A DNA stretch of 64,000 nucleotides from contig CM041465.1 in assembly GCA_023213395.1 (NCBI GenBank), positions 92,263,741 to 92,327,740 on the forward strand, in the 5' to 3' direction. A program made the position numbers and the translations under genes. This DNA is from Cycas panzhihuaensis. Lineage: Eukaryota > Cycadophyta. The notes under the pieces are model-generated. The model saw only the letters and a program-made list of their open reading frames with translations, ran no database searches and had not been told where the DNA came from. Of this stretch, positions 22,780-35,620 are shown one piece after another; positions within the stretch are counted from its first letter, which is position 1, and each line of letters begins with the position of its first letter.

Positions 22780-23241
22780 TTGCACTCCATATTCCATTTT
22801 AAGGGAACCTTTTCTTTTTACCTTCTTTCCTTTTTCTTTAACCTACACTTGTACATTTTATTTACACTCCCCATGGATCCATTTTACACCTACCTTAGGA
22901 GATCTAGGAGACTCCTTAGCTTTCCCCTTAAAGGCCCATCATTATCTTCTCTTCCTCTTAAACTTCCACTTTGTAAAGGTTATAAGATGTCAAGTACCAA
23001 TCCTAACATCCTTTCTAAGACTCTAGATGTTAACAACCCTTTTGAGTATGAGGAAGAGTTGCTTCTATATGAGGTTCCTTTGAAAGAGACTCTCCACCAA
23101 TTTCAAAATGCATCTTCCAAAGAAGTTAGTATGCCTACTCACACCTATTTTGTAGATCGTAAGGGACCCATACCTCATAATGAGGGAGATAAAGAATCTA
23201 CAATATATTCCCCTTCTATGATGATACATCCCTTTAAGTAA
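22780..23241 (+). CDS. Small intact ORF ahead of gag (ORF1-like), unknown function
   Basis: A 153-codon open frame starting just inside the 5' LTR. The internal Met at 22873 (MDPFYTYLRRSRRL) would give a shorter, 122-codon product. The first ~30 residues of the long form are hydrophobic and Phe/Leu-rich; the remainder is charged, with FEYEEELLLYEVPLKETLHQF. I recognise no family. Some Ogre-type elements carry an extra ORF before gag, which is the comparison that suggested the label. The frame continues readably past its stop to about 23450 with several stops, so the original ORF may have been longer. It stays open where gag and pol do not. Confidence 0.4.
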   Translation: MHSIFHFKGTFSFYLLSFFFNLHLYILFTLPMDPFYTYLRRSRRLLSFPLKGPSLSSLPLKLPLCKGYKMSSTNPNILSKTLDVNNPFEYEEELLLYEVPLKETLHQFQNASSKEVSMPTHTYFVDRKGPIPHNEGDKESTIYSPSMMIHPFK

Positions 23242-25999
23242 GCTTTAGGCCCTATCGCCTCTACCCATGCTAGCTCGTATATCATTACCTAAGAGTAGGG
23301 AGACCATTTGCTAGTGCCCCATCCCCCTTCATTAACTATTGACCCTAGTGGTCATACTCAAGGCCCTCATGTTCCACCTTCCATGACTTGGTAACTAAGA
23401 TCACTCCTATCGAGTGTACCAACACCAAAGGAAACTAGGTCTAGGGTGTGAAACCTAATATGGGGATGTGATGGAACCTTAGGTTCCCCACATGAGGCAC
23501 CTATGCACCATGGAGATATGGATTCAAGAATGCACAGGTGCACTCCCTTCTCCTTTACTTAGGGTTTTAAGAAGGAGGGGACCATGATTGGATAATCTCC
23601 CTTGACAAGGGACCAACGTGGTAAAGAAAATAGGAAAGGAGAATTGAAGGAAAGAAGAGAGAGAGAAAGAGTAGGTAAATGGACCTAAACCCTCTTAGTT
23701 GGGGAAAAAAAGGTATGATAGTATTTTGTTGTGATATTATGTAAGAATAATAACAACAAGAAAGGAAAGAAACAAAGAGAGGTGAAAAATGAATGAAAAC
23801 CTCACTCTCTTTCCTTTTACCACTCTTTTCCATCTTCTTTTCTAGAGAAAGAAAGAAACATATAAAGAAACAAAGAAAGGGTACAGGAGCAAACAAGGGA
23901 ACCTTACTCTCTTTACCTTTATCTCTCTTTTCTCTCTTTATTCAAAAATGGGAAAAGAAATCTATATGCTAATCAAGCGGGAGAAACATGGATGTATTCA
24001 AAATGGGGGAAATAAAGAAAAGGGAAGGTAGGTACTCCTCTCCTACATGTAACCCTAGCTCAATATCCCCTTACCTCCAATATTCCTTTTTCTAAACAAA
24101 AATGAAAAGAAACCTATTCTTTTTTCCACAAAATAAATTTCTTCTTATTTCATGCAATGCAAGACACTCCTCGAAACCCTTATTCTCTCCTTTTGATGAT
24201 GATGCAACTAATAAGAACAAACCACAAAAGGGTAAAGTAATTCTTTATAAATGGGGGTGTGAGGTGAGAATGATGACAATAATATAGAAGGAAAAAGAGG
24301 TAAGAGTAAGCGAAGTGCACCCAAATCTAATAAACGGTGGATGATGTTATTTCCCCTCATATCTCTTTGTCCTTGCTCTCTAATGGTTATGTTGCCAATT
24401 AAAATGGGATGATGGGCACTCCACTTACCTACCCCAAATGAATAAGAGCAACTAATGGAAATCAAGTGTAGGAAAAAGTAAAGGAAATATATGCAATAAG
24501 CTAGCATGAAACCATGGACAATGATTGCCTTATGGAAGTGCACCTTCTCCAAACCCTAACGTGGATGGAAGAGGGTATCTCCTTCTTATACTTGCATGTT
24601 AGATCTAAAAGGAAGTCTACTCTAACAACCATTCAATAAATCTACTTACATAAAAAGAGTTAATCAATATATATGATCAAGGAAAATGTAAGCAAGCATG
24701 TACAACATATAGGAGAATAGTAACAACAAAAATGAAGATAAAGTGAGGAGGAGAGAAGTGGATCAAAATAGCGTGGCTTCCCCTATAAGGGTGGTTCTCT
24801 TAAGTGTGTAAGGAAAGCCTCCCCAACATACACTTGCAACTCAATGGAAAATATATAGAAAGGAAAGGAAGGAAAGACCAAGTGAATCCAATCATACATT
24901 TAACTATTTTAACCAAATGAAATGTTGCTAATTTCCCAAAAGCCCTAGTTATGTAACAAAACAACAAAGAAAGAAAGAGAAGAAGGGTGGGAGGGAATCT
25001 CACTAAATGACAAACCAAGGTTAGATAGGGGATGCCTAATCCAATGGAGAAGGAGGTGATGGCCATATAATGTAGTGCACTCCAATATCCCTTTGCTTAT
25101 GCTAGGTTGGATCTCCACTTCTTCACCGTAACTCCCTAAGCATGCTAGTTGTGTCAAGTGTGGAAGGGTTGATGTGATAAAAATTTAGTAGCATTTCAGT
25201 ATAGCAAGAAGAGTAGAAGATGATAGATAATCCCTCTTCAAATTAGAGGGTTTTATAGGCAAAAACAAGGTGAAGGGGTGGTGGTTTTATGCCCACAAGG
25301 TAGAGAAACTACCACCCAAAACCAAGGTAGGAGCTAAGGTGGGAAGTTTAAATCCTCACAAAATTTGAATAAAATTTTGGTTTTGAGGTTCAATGGGGGT
25401 TTCCAAGGGTTCAACAAGCCATTCTAAGCTAATGTGGCATAGTGGGCCCACTTAACAAGGCAGTAAAGAGGCTACTAGTCCATTGGGAAGGTGATTAGGT
25501 AAGTTAACAGTCATACTGCAACCAAAGTTGCAATATTATAGATTTGGTTGTAATACCATAAAATACTCTATAGTACCACTTTTTACAGTAGAAATGGTTG
25601 TGAGATGATATTAAAGAGGAAAAATAAGGCCCAAAACTAGTCCTAAAAGACTCTAACTCCCAAAAACCAACACCAAGGTCTAAAATAGTAAGTGACCAAT
25701 GGCTGTAAAGGTAAAACAAGGCTAAAAGGACAAGGATGGGGCCAAAAAATGAGTTGTAGGACCATGGGAGAGGTCCTTTTTTCTAATTAATGGGTTGACC
25801 AGGGGGCTCTAAGGCCATGGCACTGAAGTCCTAATCATCATAGGTAAATAGATAGACACAAGCAAGCAAAATATATAAATAGGCAGGCATCTAATAGCCA
25901 AAAAAACACAAGTCATAAGGGTAATATAAGTAATGTGATAGAGGTGGAGATGTGTACCTAAACTTACCTATGTTACCATGTTAATGCCATTCCCGAGAG
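23242..25999 (+). other. Long noncoding segment between ORF1 and gag, purine-rich and repetitive
   Basis: This holds alternating A/G-rich and T/C-rich stretches with recurring words (AAGAAAGAGA, CTCTCTTTCC, GTGCACTCC, CTTCTCC). Minus-strand open frames at 23567-23896, 24208-24552 and 24800-25066 translate to Leu/Phe/Ser-rich sequence without motifs and are probably byproducts of composition. It may be a leader or intron-like spacer of the Tat-like element, or a separate insertion. Confidence 0.45.
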
Positions 26000-27250
26000 T
26001 TAGGAAATAGTAACTAACTCCTCCTATGGAGACTTTTCAAATGGGTCCTCAAGGGAGACTTATTCTCCCTACTTAGGGCACTTTATTTAGTCCTTTATCT
26101 TCACATCATCTTATTGTACCTCCACAACTCCAAGGTGTTTCTCCTCCTATTAGAGAGAGTTGCCCCTCATAAGGTAACCCTTTCATTTAGGTTACTCAAT
26201 CTTGTATTCATCCTACTCAGTTGTCTACTACCCAACCATCTTCACTAGTTGATCACTCGCAACCTGTGTACATGTCAAGAGTCATGGATACGAATAGTCC
26301 ACCTCTTATTACTAACCAATAAAGTCACTACGGCTAATCTATTAGTTGTGGGTCATATCCTTCTCATATGCTTCTCACCTTAAGGGGCACCCACATCTTA
26401 CATTCTAACTATACCTCATTCTAGACCTATAGAAGCTCCTCCTCATCGCTCTTATCCTAGGTACCCCACTTATGTCAAGGCAATAAGACATCAAGATCAT
26501 ACCAAGTGATACCTCAACATCCTCATCATTAAGGACCAAGAGGTCATATTTAGACTATAGAAGGAGTCCCTTTTCACAAGAAATACTTCTTTCTCTACTA
26601 CCTTTAATCTTAAGCTACTGAAATTCATAGATGAATTTACCCAAGCTCCAATGGCCTATGTTTATGCCTCCACACTTATATGTACTGACTATTTGCCATA
26701 TGATTATATGATGATGTGACTCTTTCCCAAACCCCTTCAAGGTGATGTCTTCAAGTGGTTTTATTAGTTAAAACCTGTATCTATCTAATTCTTCCAGTAA
26801 TTAGTAGATACTATCATTAATTACTTTAATAGAGTCTGAATCACCTCTAAAGACAAACCTACCTCTTCAATAGAGTCAGAATCACCTCAAAGTGATCATA
26901 TATACAATCACCTTACTTTCATAATTTAATCCCTTAAAAGATCAATCAATATTAAATTATAGGTTGACCCTACTCCTAACCTTGAAGCTAAAAAATAGTA
27001 AAAGTTATTCAATTTGCTAAATAAAAGAAGAGATAAGCCATGAATACTATTTCTCCCAAGAAGGTGCCATGGTGCTCTTACCATCACATAGATACTTAGC
27101 ATCAAAAAGTGTGTAACAAGCATAAGGCTACCCTTCATCATGGTTAATCCAATGAGAAATTTACTTCTAGACCTAATCAAGACCAATTAATTCATAAAGA
27201 TCCATTGCCTAACCATACTAAGAAGGTATCGAAAGACAAGAGTAAGGCCA
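26000..27250 (+). pseudogene. Tat-like element gag
   Basis: Plus strand. The first part (26000-26550) translates to Pro/Ser/Gln-rich sequence. The gag core follows at about 26630-26840: KFIDEFTQAPMAYVY, YLPYDYMMM, LFPKPLQGDVFKWFY, then VDTIINYFNRV. This is the usual L-F-P-x-S-L-x-G-x-A-x-x-W-F core of plant gypsy gag. In-frame TAG/TGA codons replace expected Gln and Arg/Trp positions. The C-terminal part is only patchily readable and no zinc knuckle was found. Confidence 0.75.
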
Positions 27251-27419
27251 AAGCCTAATATAATAATGAATCTTTAGACTTTGACTTTGAACCTCCATCT
27301 AAAAGCTTTCCCCTAAGAGATGCGATCCTAAAAGGGTTAATCCTTAAAACAAACTACTTATAAAGGGGGAAGATCCCAAAAGTCCATTAATATGGTAGAA
27401 GCTTACAATGCCTTTACCT

Positions 27420-27995
27420 CAACCAAATCCCATTACCTAGATGTCACACCTAATGACAATTTTATGGACTCATCTCTTTAGTTATCCATTAGACTTATTT
27501 GCTTTAAGTCTATACCACAATTTACTAAAGAAGTTTCTTTATCACTTTTAGAGGATCTTAAAACTATTCCTATTGGAATCTCGATCATGGATCTCTTAAA
27601 AAGTTGCCCTAATTAAAGGCAACTCCTTTTGGATACCATATGTATCCCTAGACCTAATTACCCTAGAAACCCTAGCTTAGTCTTTGACCCTATTATGTTG
27701 CCTACTGAAAGGAATAAAATCATAGTGAGACTACTCTTTTCTATATTTAAATAATGAAAGATGATATTAAGATTAAAATGTACATAGTAGATAAAAGCTT
27801 TTTTATTACCATCATCCCCTTATGCCTCCTATTGATTGGGTTTGTCAAGGCTATGATAAGAATAAAAAAACCCTAATTAGCCAAGTCACTCTCCTTCTTA
27901 CTTTAATAGGCAAGACTATTATGGTTAAAGTCATCATCATTAACTTTGATCTTGAGTTCAACATACTTTTAGGCTGACCTTAGATCAGTTAAATG
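27420..27995 (+). pseudogene. Tat-like element protease region
   Basis: Plus-strand translation at 27840-27980 reads VCQGYDKNKKTLISQVTLLL, GKTIMVKVIIINFDLEFNILLG. This resembles the C-terminal half of Tat-clade proteases (F.V.D....YN.LLGRPW). The stretch before it is open in patches. The catalytic Asp box was not identified with certainty. Confidence 0.55.
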
Positions 27996-28859
27996 TTGAT
28001 AATTTATTCTTCACTATTTGCTGAACTCAGGTTTGTTCATGAAGGTGAGCTTAAGATATCAAATGTAAGAACAAGCCTATTTAGAAATCTATCCTATTAG
28101 TTGAAACTATCCAAGAGGAGTCCTTATCCTTTTTGTCTCTTTAGGATTTGGTCAACCTAGTCATGGGGAAGTTAAATAAATCCATATGATTACCACTACC
28201 TTCATGGAGGATGGATCTCCTCCTAATCATTTGGAAACCTTTCCATATAAAAATTTAATTCAAACTCCATCTTTGATTCCTGACTCCCTTAGTCACATTG
28301 TATCCCAATCAAGCATGTAATCCTAATTGGATCTCCTAACATAACTTGATTAGAGTTTTCCTATCTAAATAGTCCCTTCATAAATGATATCTACCCTTGT
28401 TAATGTTATTCCCTTCACATTATTTTCTTCATCACCATAATTAACCTCCTTAAGTTAGCTCCCTCATGCTCATCCTTGTGATCTCCACTCACTCCCTAAG
28501 AGCATCATTTACCTAGATCATTTTGAGAGTGATGAGGTTATTCTCAACCATTTAATAGGATCTCCTCTTAATCTTCCACCTAATCATCATAAGCTTGGTG
28601 CATCCAGCCTGACTCACCTTCATCAACCTATGACCATCAAGTCATTTCTTTGTCATTACAACTTAATCTAGCCCTTCCTTGCTTTAAAGAGAAAAATATT
28701 ATAATAGTCAAAGACATAATTGAAGTTAGCCTAGAAACTTAGGAGGAGAATAAGGTAATGAAGGTTGGCACTAGTTGTTTCCCTTTAGAAGTTGAATAGT
28801 TAGGTGACCTTTTCATCAATCTTTTCTCTATTTTTACCTAAGATTACTCAAATATAAAG

Positions 28860-29630
28860 GGCTTTTATTCAGGTATTATGGTTCATAACATCACTGCAAT
28901 CCCTGGGGCCAAACCCAAATATAAAAGATGGAGGCCCATTCATCCCTAATTTTTTATTCACATTAAATAAGAGATGGAAAAACTTCTAAAGGCTGGATTC
29001 ATCTAGTTAATTAATTATTCTCAATGGGTATCCAACATTATTCTCATAGCCTAAAAAAATGGTTATCTTCAAATTTGCATTGTTTTCTAAGAAGTAAATG
29101 ACTCTTGCCCTAAGGATAACTTTCCATTACCTTTCATTGATCAAATTTGGGATCAAATAACTAGTTTTGAAGTAATATCCCTAATGGACAATTCTTAGTG
29201 TATAATTAGATCCTCATTTCTCCTAAAGGCTACCATAAGAATGCTTTCATCACACCATGAGGCACATATAAGGTTATGCAATTTGGCCTAAAAAATATTA
29301 GTGTAACCTATCAATTGGCCATGGCTTTTATTTTTCATGACCTTTTATGGAGCATTGTAGTAGTATATCTTGATGATATATTGAGCCTATCACATCATCA
29401 AGAATATCATACCCATGACCTTTGAACTATCTTTGAATGATATAAACAACATCAACTTTGCTTCAATCCTAACAAGTGTGTCTTTGTAGTAACTTATAGA
29501 AAGATGATTGACAACATCATATCCAAAGATGGTATTAAAGTTGGTCCTAATAAAGTGGCAACTATTATTGAAATGGGCCCATCTCACAACAAAAAATAAG
29601 TTAAATCCTTTTTAGGGAGGCTTGGCTTTC
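28860..29630 (+). pseudogene. Tat-like element reverse transcriptase
   Basis: Plus-strand blocks in order: HNITAIPGAKPKYKRWRPIHP (28888), EMEKLLKAGFI (28972), YSQWVSNIILIA.KNGYLQICI (29015), CPKDNFPLPFIDQIWD (29107), SFEVISLMDNS, then VVVYLDDI at about 29350 with the catalytic Asp pair intact, and NKCVFVVTYRKMIDNIISKDGI at 29468. Gln and Trp codons are often TAG/TAA, so it cannot be translated whole. The linker pattern is Tat-type. Confidence 0.85.
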
Positions 29631-30250
29631 AATGTGAGTTTCTTGTTGATTTTGCTCTTAATGCCAAACCCCTAACCAAATTTCTCAAGAAAGGTGCTTC
29701 TATTGAATGGACCCCAACTATCCAAGAATCCTTTGATAAACTCAAATAAGCCTTAATCTTAGTTCCCACACTTGCCCCACCATGCTTTAGCAAACCATTC
29801 ATTTTATATACTTCTTCTATAGAGGAATCTCTTGGTGTTATATTGGCACAAGAAGATGAGTTTACAAGAGAGTGAGCTATTTACTTTATTCATCACTTTG
29901 ATTCCTATAGAGCTTTACTAGTCTCCATTTGAAAATGAGTATTTGGCTTTAGTTTATGCCACCAAAAAGCTATGACATTACCTATTAGATAACACTACCC
30001 TAATGATCATACAATATGATCTAATCTATCTTCTCCTCACTAAGATTAACCCAAATGGATAAGTTGGTGGATGGGGCTTACTATTACTAGAGTTTAACTT
30101 GCAGATGGTCAATCATAAGTCAAAAAAAGAAACGGTCATTACTAAGCAACTTGTTGCAGTACCACTTCCTAACCATGATTCCATTAGTATTAATGGCTTA
30201 TTCCCAAATAAACTCATCCTTCAAATTGACAATATTCCTATTGACCTATG
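29631..30250 (+). pseudogene. Tat-like element first RNase H
   Basis: Directly after RT. The translation gives KPLTKFLKKGASIEWT, KPFILYTSSIEESLGVILAQEDE and YLALVYATKKL, matching the gypsy RNase H start (F.LYL..S..A.G.VL.QED; AL.....KL.HYL). The catalytic acidic residues are partly readable. One frameshift separates the two halves near 29870. Confidence 0.75.
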
Positions 30251-30399
30251 CTTTTATAAAGATATTTAAGTTGGCCTCTTAGAGCAAACATACCCTCTTA
30301 ATGATGATTCTAAGAAGAGAAGAATGGTAAGGGCCTTTACTCATTAATACCTCCTCTTAGATGATGTATTATATAAATGTTCTTTTAACAAGGTTTTGT

Positions 30400-31420
30400 T
30401 ACATTGTCTTTCACCTTTTAAAGCTTAAGTTGCCTTGCTTGAGTGCCATGATGGCATTTATGGTGACTACTTTAGGGGTTAATCCACAACATTATGTATT
30501 CTTAGAATGGGGTATTACTAGCTAACCTTATTTAAAGATACACATTTACATGTGCAAAAGTGTAAAAAATTCCAAGCACACTTAGCTTTAATTCATCAAC
30601 TAATTATCTTAATTAGATTAATCCTTATCCTATGGCTCTTTTCTAAATGGGGCCTTAGCCTGATTAGATAAATTTATCCCCCATCTTCTACAAGCCATAA
30701 GCTCATCTTAACCACAATCAAATACTTCATAAAATGGAGTGAGGTAGTCCTCTTAATTATCATAATTAGGAAGGTGATTACCACTTTTATCTTCCAACAA
30801 ATTATTTATAGATTTGGTATCTCGAATGCTATTATTATAGATAATAGAACTTAGTTTGTAACTCTATTATTGATGAGATTTGTGATAACTTTCACATTAC
30901 ACATAGGACATCATCCCCTTATCACCTATAGGCAAATGGTTAAATTAAAGTCTTTAACAAAATTTTGGCAAAGATCTTGGCCAAAATAGTTGTTGACTCA
31001 AAGCAAGATTAGCACACTCAACTTTTTTCTATATTATGGGCTTCTTACACCTCCATCAAAACTACAATTAGGATGACCCCATTCTTAGTAATATATGGGA
31101 CTAAAGTTATGCTCCCTTTAGAAATAGAGATCCCTTCACTTAGGATCTCACTTAAACATTTCACTAATAAGGAATGGCTAAGACAAGCAAGGTTATTGAA
31201 ACTCAAAAAGATGGATGAGACCTACCTTGAAGCCTATCAAAAGAACCTAACCTTAAAAAATTGAGCTTAAGCAACTCATGATTATCATTTAAGACCAAGG
31301 AAGTTTCATGTAGTAGGTGACGTCTTTAAGCTCAAATATTTACATGAAAAATAATGAAAATTTGACTCTAAATAGTCAAGTCTTTATCTGGTTATTAAAG
31401 ACTTAAACAATGGGGCCTAT
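30400..31420 (+). pseudogene. Tat-like element integrase
   Basis: The zinc-binding region lies at about 30450-30600: CHDGIYGDYFRG, CILRMGYY, then HLHVQKCKKFQAH (HHCC pattern, one Cys replaced). The core is worn. The C-terminal part is open at 31073-31264: MTPFLVIYGTKVMLPLEIEI and KEWLRQARLLKLKKMDET, which match the TPFSLVYGTEAVLPIEIEIPS signature. Integrase follows both RT and RNase H, confirming Ty3/gypsy order. Confidence 0.82.
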
Positions 31421-32865
31421 CATCTCTCTACTCTTAATAGACTTGAATTTTAAAAGCCAATTAATTCTTAGTTTCTAAGAAAGTACTATGCTTAGTCAAC
31501 TTAAGAAATGTTCCACAATGAGCCTAAACTACATCTCTGAGAAAATCTACCTACTAATGAGTCTAAACTTTAGTAGGTCACACACTTCCATTCACTTAAG
31601 ACTCATGCTTAGGGGACACCACTCTGAAAATGAGTATAAACTAAATGTATATGTATCATTATCTAAACAATAAACAAATATTACAAAATCTCAAAACAAC
31701 AAAAATATACTTACTTCTTTTCCTTTTTTCTACTTAGCTTAAGCCTTTTAAGATTTTACTTCCCCCTAGCTTGGCTCAATATGATGGTCTTTAGTTATCA
31801 ACATAGTTAGTCAACTTCTCCATTTGATATTCCATTATACCTAAGTAACTCCTTTTACTTCAAAATAAGCTAGATATATCTATAATGCTATTATTTTTTC
31901 TTATTTCCTTTAGTTAGTAGATAATTCTTCTTACACTTTCAACAATCAAAAGATCTTTTAACTTTTAGTCAGTTGATCAGTCAATCATTCAATAGTCTCC
32001 CTTTTATAGCCTATAAGTTATCTTCTAGTAAGTGGAATTTTAGTTATACAAGTGACCTTAGCCTATCCTTCTCCCACATGGTGCAGTGGGTACTTCTAAA
32101 GCAAGCCTTATTGGTAGCACCCCTCTTACTCCTTGGTAGTTAGTTCTTTAAGGCCTTCCCTTCTAATCCTCAGAGACACTTTGATTGAACATCCTATAAA
32201 TACCCATGGCTCATCTCTTAAATGTATGAAGTTAGTCTATTTGTCACATATACCCTCTTGGATCTTAATACCCCATGGTTTGACTAATCACAACTATACT
32301 CTCTAAAGTTATTAGTCATCCCCATCCATTATGCCCCGATGAAGATCATATGATAATCGCAGTCACTTGTCCCTTATTAGGCATGAGGGTAAATGAGATT
32401 GCTCATCCAAAAAGTAAGTTTAATGATACCAGGTTCACCATGACCCTTGTCTAAACTATCATACGGAGTGACATCCTCCAAAAAAAAAATGAAGTAGAAA
32501 AAAAATCCTATACATAAATATTAACATCATCTTAGCATCTAGGGTAAGTCACATGTCAAATTGGTCCCCACCTGCAACATGCTATTTCGATCTAATTGTA
32601 TGGGTCATTTAGAAGCTTTAGATCTAATTACTTAGGCCCACCATGACCTCAATTGTAATTGAAACTTACTTGGCATTCAGGAGGTTTTACATTAGCATTG
32701 GAAAAGGTAGTTGTAGTGATGAAACCAAACCATGGGGACTTCATCTTTCATAATTATACACTTGAAGTCAAGTCATTTACATTTGGTCATACCCTTAATA
32801 ATTGATTTATGTACCTTCCCCCTATTCATTAGCATGTCTCTAAGTTTTTGCTCTTTTCCAATATG
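31421..32865 (+). other. Spacer between integrase and second RNase H
   Basis: About 1.4 kb of AT-rich sequence without a readable domain. Short open frames (31488-31673) have no recognised content. Confidence 0.5.
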
Positions 32866-33310
32866 GCTTTGAACATCTATATTGATGGTAGGAGCTAAGG
32901 GAACCTAGGAGTTTCTGCTACATCATGGGTCACCTATCACCACAAGGAGTTTATCCTCACTGGTTTCAGTTTCTTCATGCCATAATTAACTAACAATATA
33001 GTAGAATATTTAGCCATTATTGGAGCTCTTACTAATGTTCTTGACTTTTATGATGGGCCTATTAATCTATTTTCATATTCTCAAATTGTTCTATACTAAC
33101 TCACTTATGTTTATCAAACTCACTTGAGTTACTTATATTATTTATTGAGTATTGTCACTTCTCTACTAGCATACTTCACATGTGTTATTATTCAACATAG
33201 CCTGAGAACCCAAAATGTTAAAGTTGACTCACTTATTTTCCATATAATTGATCACCATCACTTATAGCCTAGTCATGATAAGTTAGTGGCATCTATTACT
33301 TTGCATTCAA
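32866..33310 (+). pseudogene. Second RNase H (archaeal/plant-type aRNH) downstream of integrase
   Basis: The plus-strand translation begins LNIYIDGRS.GNLGVS, then FILTGFSFFMP, LTNNIVEYLAIIGALTNVLDF, INLFSYSQIVLY and ends RTQNVKVDSLIFHI. This is the RNase HI plan of the extra aRNH in plant Tat elements: Y-x-D-G-x-S/A start (first Asp), T-N-N-x-A-E-Y-x-A-L-I (Glu kept), then D-S-Q-L/I (the Asp here reads Tyr), and a final V-D-x-L Asp. It is distinct from the first RNase H at 29631. Three of four acidic positions are kept; the D-to-Y change and several TAG/TAA codons make it dead. Confidence 0.8.
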
Positions 33311-33899
33311 GTTAAAATGATCTACCTTTTCCTTAAGACTTGCACTTGGGGGGTGCTCCCTCTCTATAATGAGTATAAATTATGATTTTGAAAAGTAGTC
33401 TATTAAAGAGTCTAAATTATAGTAGTCATATCCACTCCTAGCAAAGGATCCCTCACTTTGAAATGAGCATAAATTAATATAAATACTTTCATTTTAAATG
33501 ACCATAAAAAGCACAAAAGAATAAAAACATTTAAATATCCCTAAAGCTCAAAAGATAGAAGAAATATGCATACACTACTATTATCCATCCATATAGGGTA
33601 TAACAATGACCAAACTTAAAAAAAAAAAACATACATGCATATATTTTCCATCCATATATATATATTCCCCAATGATTCTAGTTATGTTAGGGGGCATTAA
33701 AGGGGGGAACCCAAAAAGGGTTAGAGCCAATAAAACATAATATTAATTTGTTACCAAATATACATGTCATAATTATATAAATTACATTATACAGAGTTAT
33801 AAATACATCATGATAATAATGCCTCTATAGGCATCCATATATACATCCCCCCTAACTCCTCCCCATAGGATGGAATTGCATCCCTACTATAACATATAT
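33311..33899 (+). other. 3' untranslated spacer
   Basis: AT-rich with an A run near 33620 and short ATAT repeats at 33654-33664; no coding motif. It separates the second RNase H from the antisense reading frame. Confidence 0.55.
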
Positions 33900-35620
33900 A
33901 TATCCTCCTCCTCCTCCTAGGAGGGAAGATCTCATATATATCAAGGTTGTTGTGAATTACCCTAACCTCCCTCCATCTATTATCTATGGGTGTAAGATCC
34001 CTCTCCCATATGAGTGGTAATACATATTTGATGGATGCTTTGGCTAGCCAAAGGAGTAACTTATATGTCTGCCTAAAGGATCGACATCTATCATAAATGT
34101 CACCTCTTATTATTTGTAGCCTTAAGTTATGCCTTGATTTCCCTCAACTATACATATTGAGTAGCCAACTATCTTTAGAACTTTATCTCATATACTACCA
34201 TATGGGCCTCTAATGCTTTATACATATTCTAATCCCTAATTCTAGGTGAAAAGTGTGGGGTGTGAGGACTTAAGAACTCTAGATCATTATCCTATCACAC
34301 TAAGGGCTCATTTGGCCCATAACAAAAGGATATGAGGCCATCCAAGGTCTATCTCATAAAAGCCCCATCCAATCTATCTCCTCTTGTATATCCCCAATAT
34401 AAATAAGTTAGTCACCTCTCCATCTAAAGGTAATCACATAAAAATAAAGATTAATCATATAAATCTAAACTAATAAATAAATCAACATACGTACTATCTA
34501 CATCTAAGGCACCTTGTGCCATTATAGGATCTAACCTTGGCCCCACAATTTCACCAAGTTGTTATAATGTTATAATAGCCACTACATCACCCCTATCACC
34601 TCCTCTATCATCCTTATGAGCCATAGGCAACCCACCAACTCTACCACCTCCCTCAAGAGATCCCTATACCTCTTAACTACCATCATCACCATCCCCATAG
34701 ACACTCTCTTCTTTACCTCCTTCTAGTAGAGGGGGTGGTAATCTAGGAACTATATCTATAGTAATGTCTACCTTATCATTAGACCATAGGGGAATCCCCT
34801 TATATGGACTAGAAACCTACTAGTTATAAGTCATCCTATCTAATCTTGAGCTATCTAAGGTGTGTGATCTATTCTCTCTATGAACTTGAGCTCTTATATG
34901 TCATTGGTTTGTCACCAAATCTATCATTGTCAACTCACTTGGTACCCTTGCTAGTCGAGTCAATGGAATATGATTATATAAATAGCATAATAGCATCAAT
35001 GTATAAGAGTATCCACCCTCTCTATTATAATGAATATGAGACAACTAGTGGTGCATGCTATCAAGAATATATTATACACAGTTATACCTTATCCTAAGCT
35101 CACAATATTACATGCTCATACCCACTAGCCTGGTAGACCTATGAAGTTCTAACTCGTTACAATCTAGAATAAAATAATTAGTCTAATAACCTTATAGATC
35201 ATGGGCATATCTATGGCATATCTAAAAGTTGTAATGCTAATTTTATGCCTCCCTATATGCCTAGTCTCTCTAGTTATATACTGGCTTACTGTGGTCTATT
35301 CATCCTCCTTAATGACCCTCAATGGAGCCACATTCCATTCATGCCATGATACTCCAAGGATCCTACCAACCTCTCTCACTCTAAGCCATAAATCTTTTAG
35401 ACCCCCAAAGTAAAACATATTCTCTCTAGGAACCTAATGATTGACCAAATATCAAAGGATATCTATCCCCAATACAAGTTGAATTAATCCACTCACTCGA
35501 CCTAATCCATAATGACGAAGGATATGTTATTCAGCTAGAGTTAGCCTCTCAATCATTGCACCTAATCTAGGACCCTTATTCCCATGAGTATTAATATGAT
35601 TTAACCTATACAGGAACAAA
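33900..35620 (-). pseudogene. Antisense reading frame in the Tat-like element, DUF7745/plant-mobile-domain-like
   Basis: Read on the minus strand from about 35600 downward, one frame is unusually continuous: GPRLGAMIERLTLAE, HILRHYGLGRVSGL, GIDIL.YLVNH.VPRENMFYF, LWLRVREVGRILG, then SWHEWNVAPLRVIKEDE. The order GLG....L.....LV..W.P....F.FG....L.E...ILG recalls the plant DUF7745 / mobile-domain proteins found inside repeats. Stops fall at Gln/Trp-type positions, as in the sense genes. Some Tat elements are known to carry an antisense ORF between pol and the 3' LTR, which is where this lies. Family membership is a by-eye judgement. Plus-strand open frames 34846-35097 and 35201-35413 are shadows. 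Confidence 0.5.

Noticed and set aside
23567-25157. Several minus-strand open frames of 70-114 codons
   Set aside because: Leu/Phe/Ser-rich translations without motifs, in purine-rich sequence that suppresses stops on the other strand.
34846-35413. Two plus-strand open frames
   Set aside because: They are opposite to the protein-like minus-strand reading and lack motifs.
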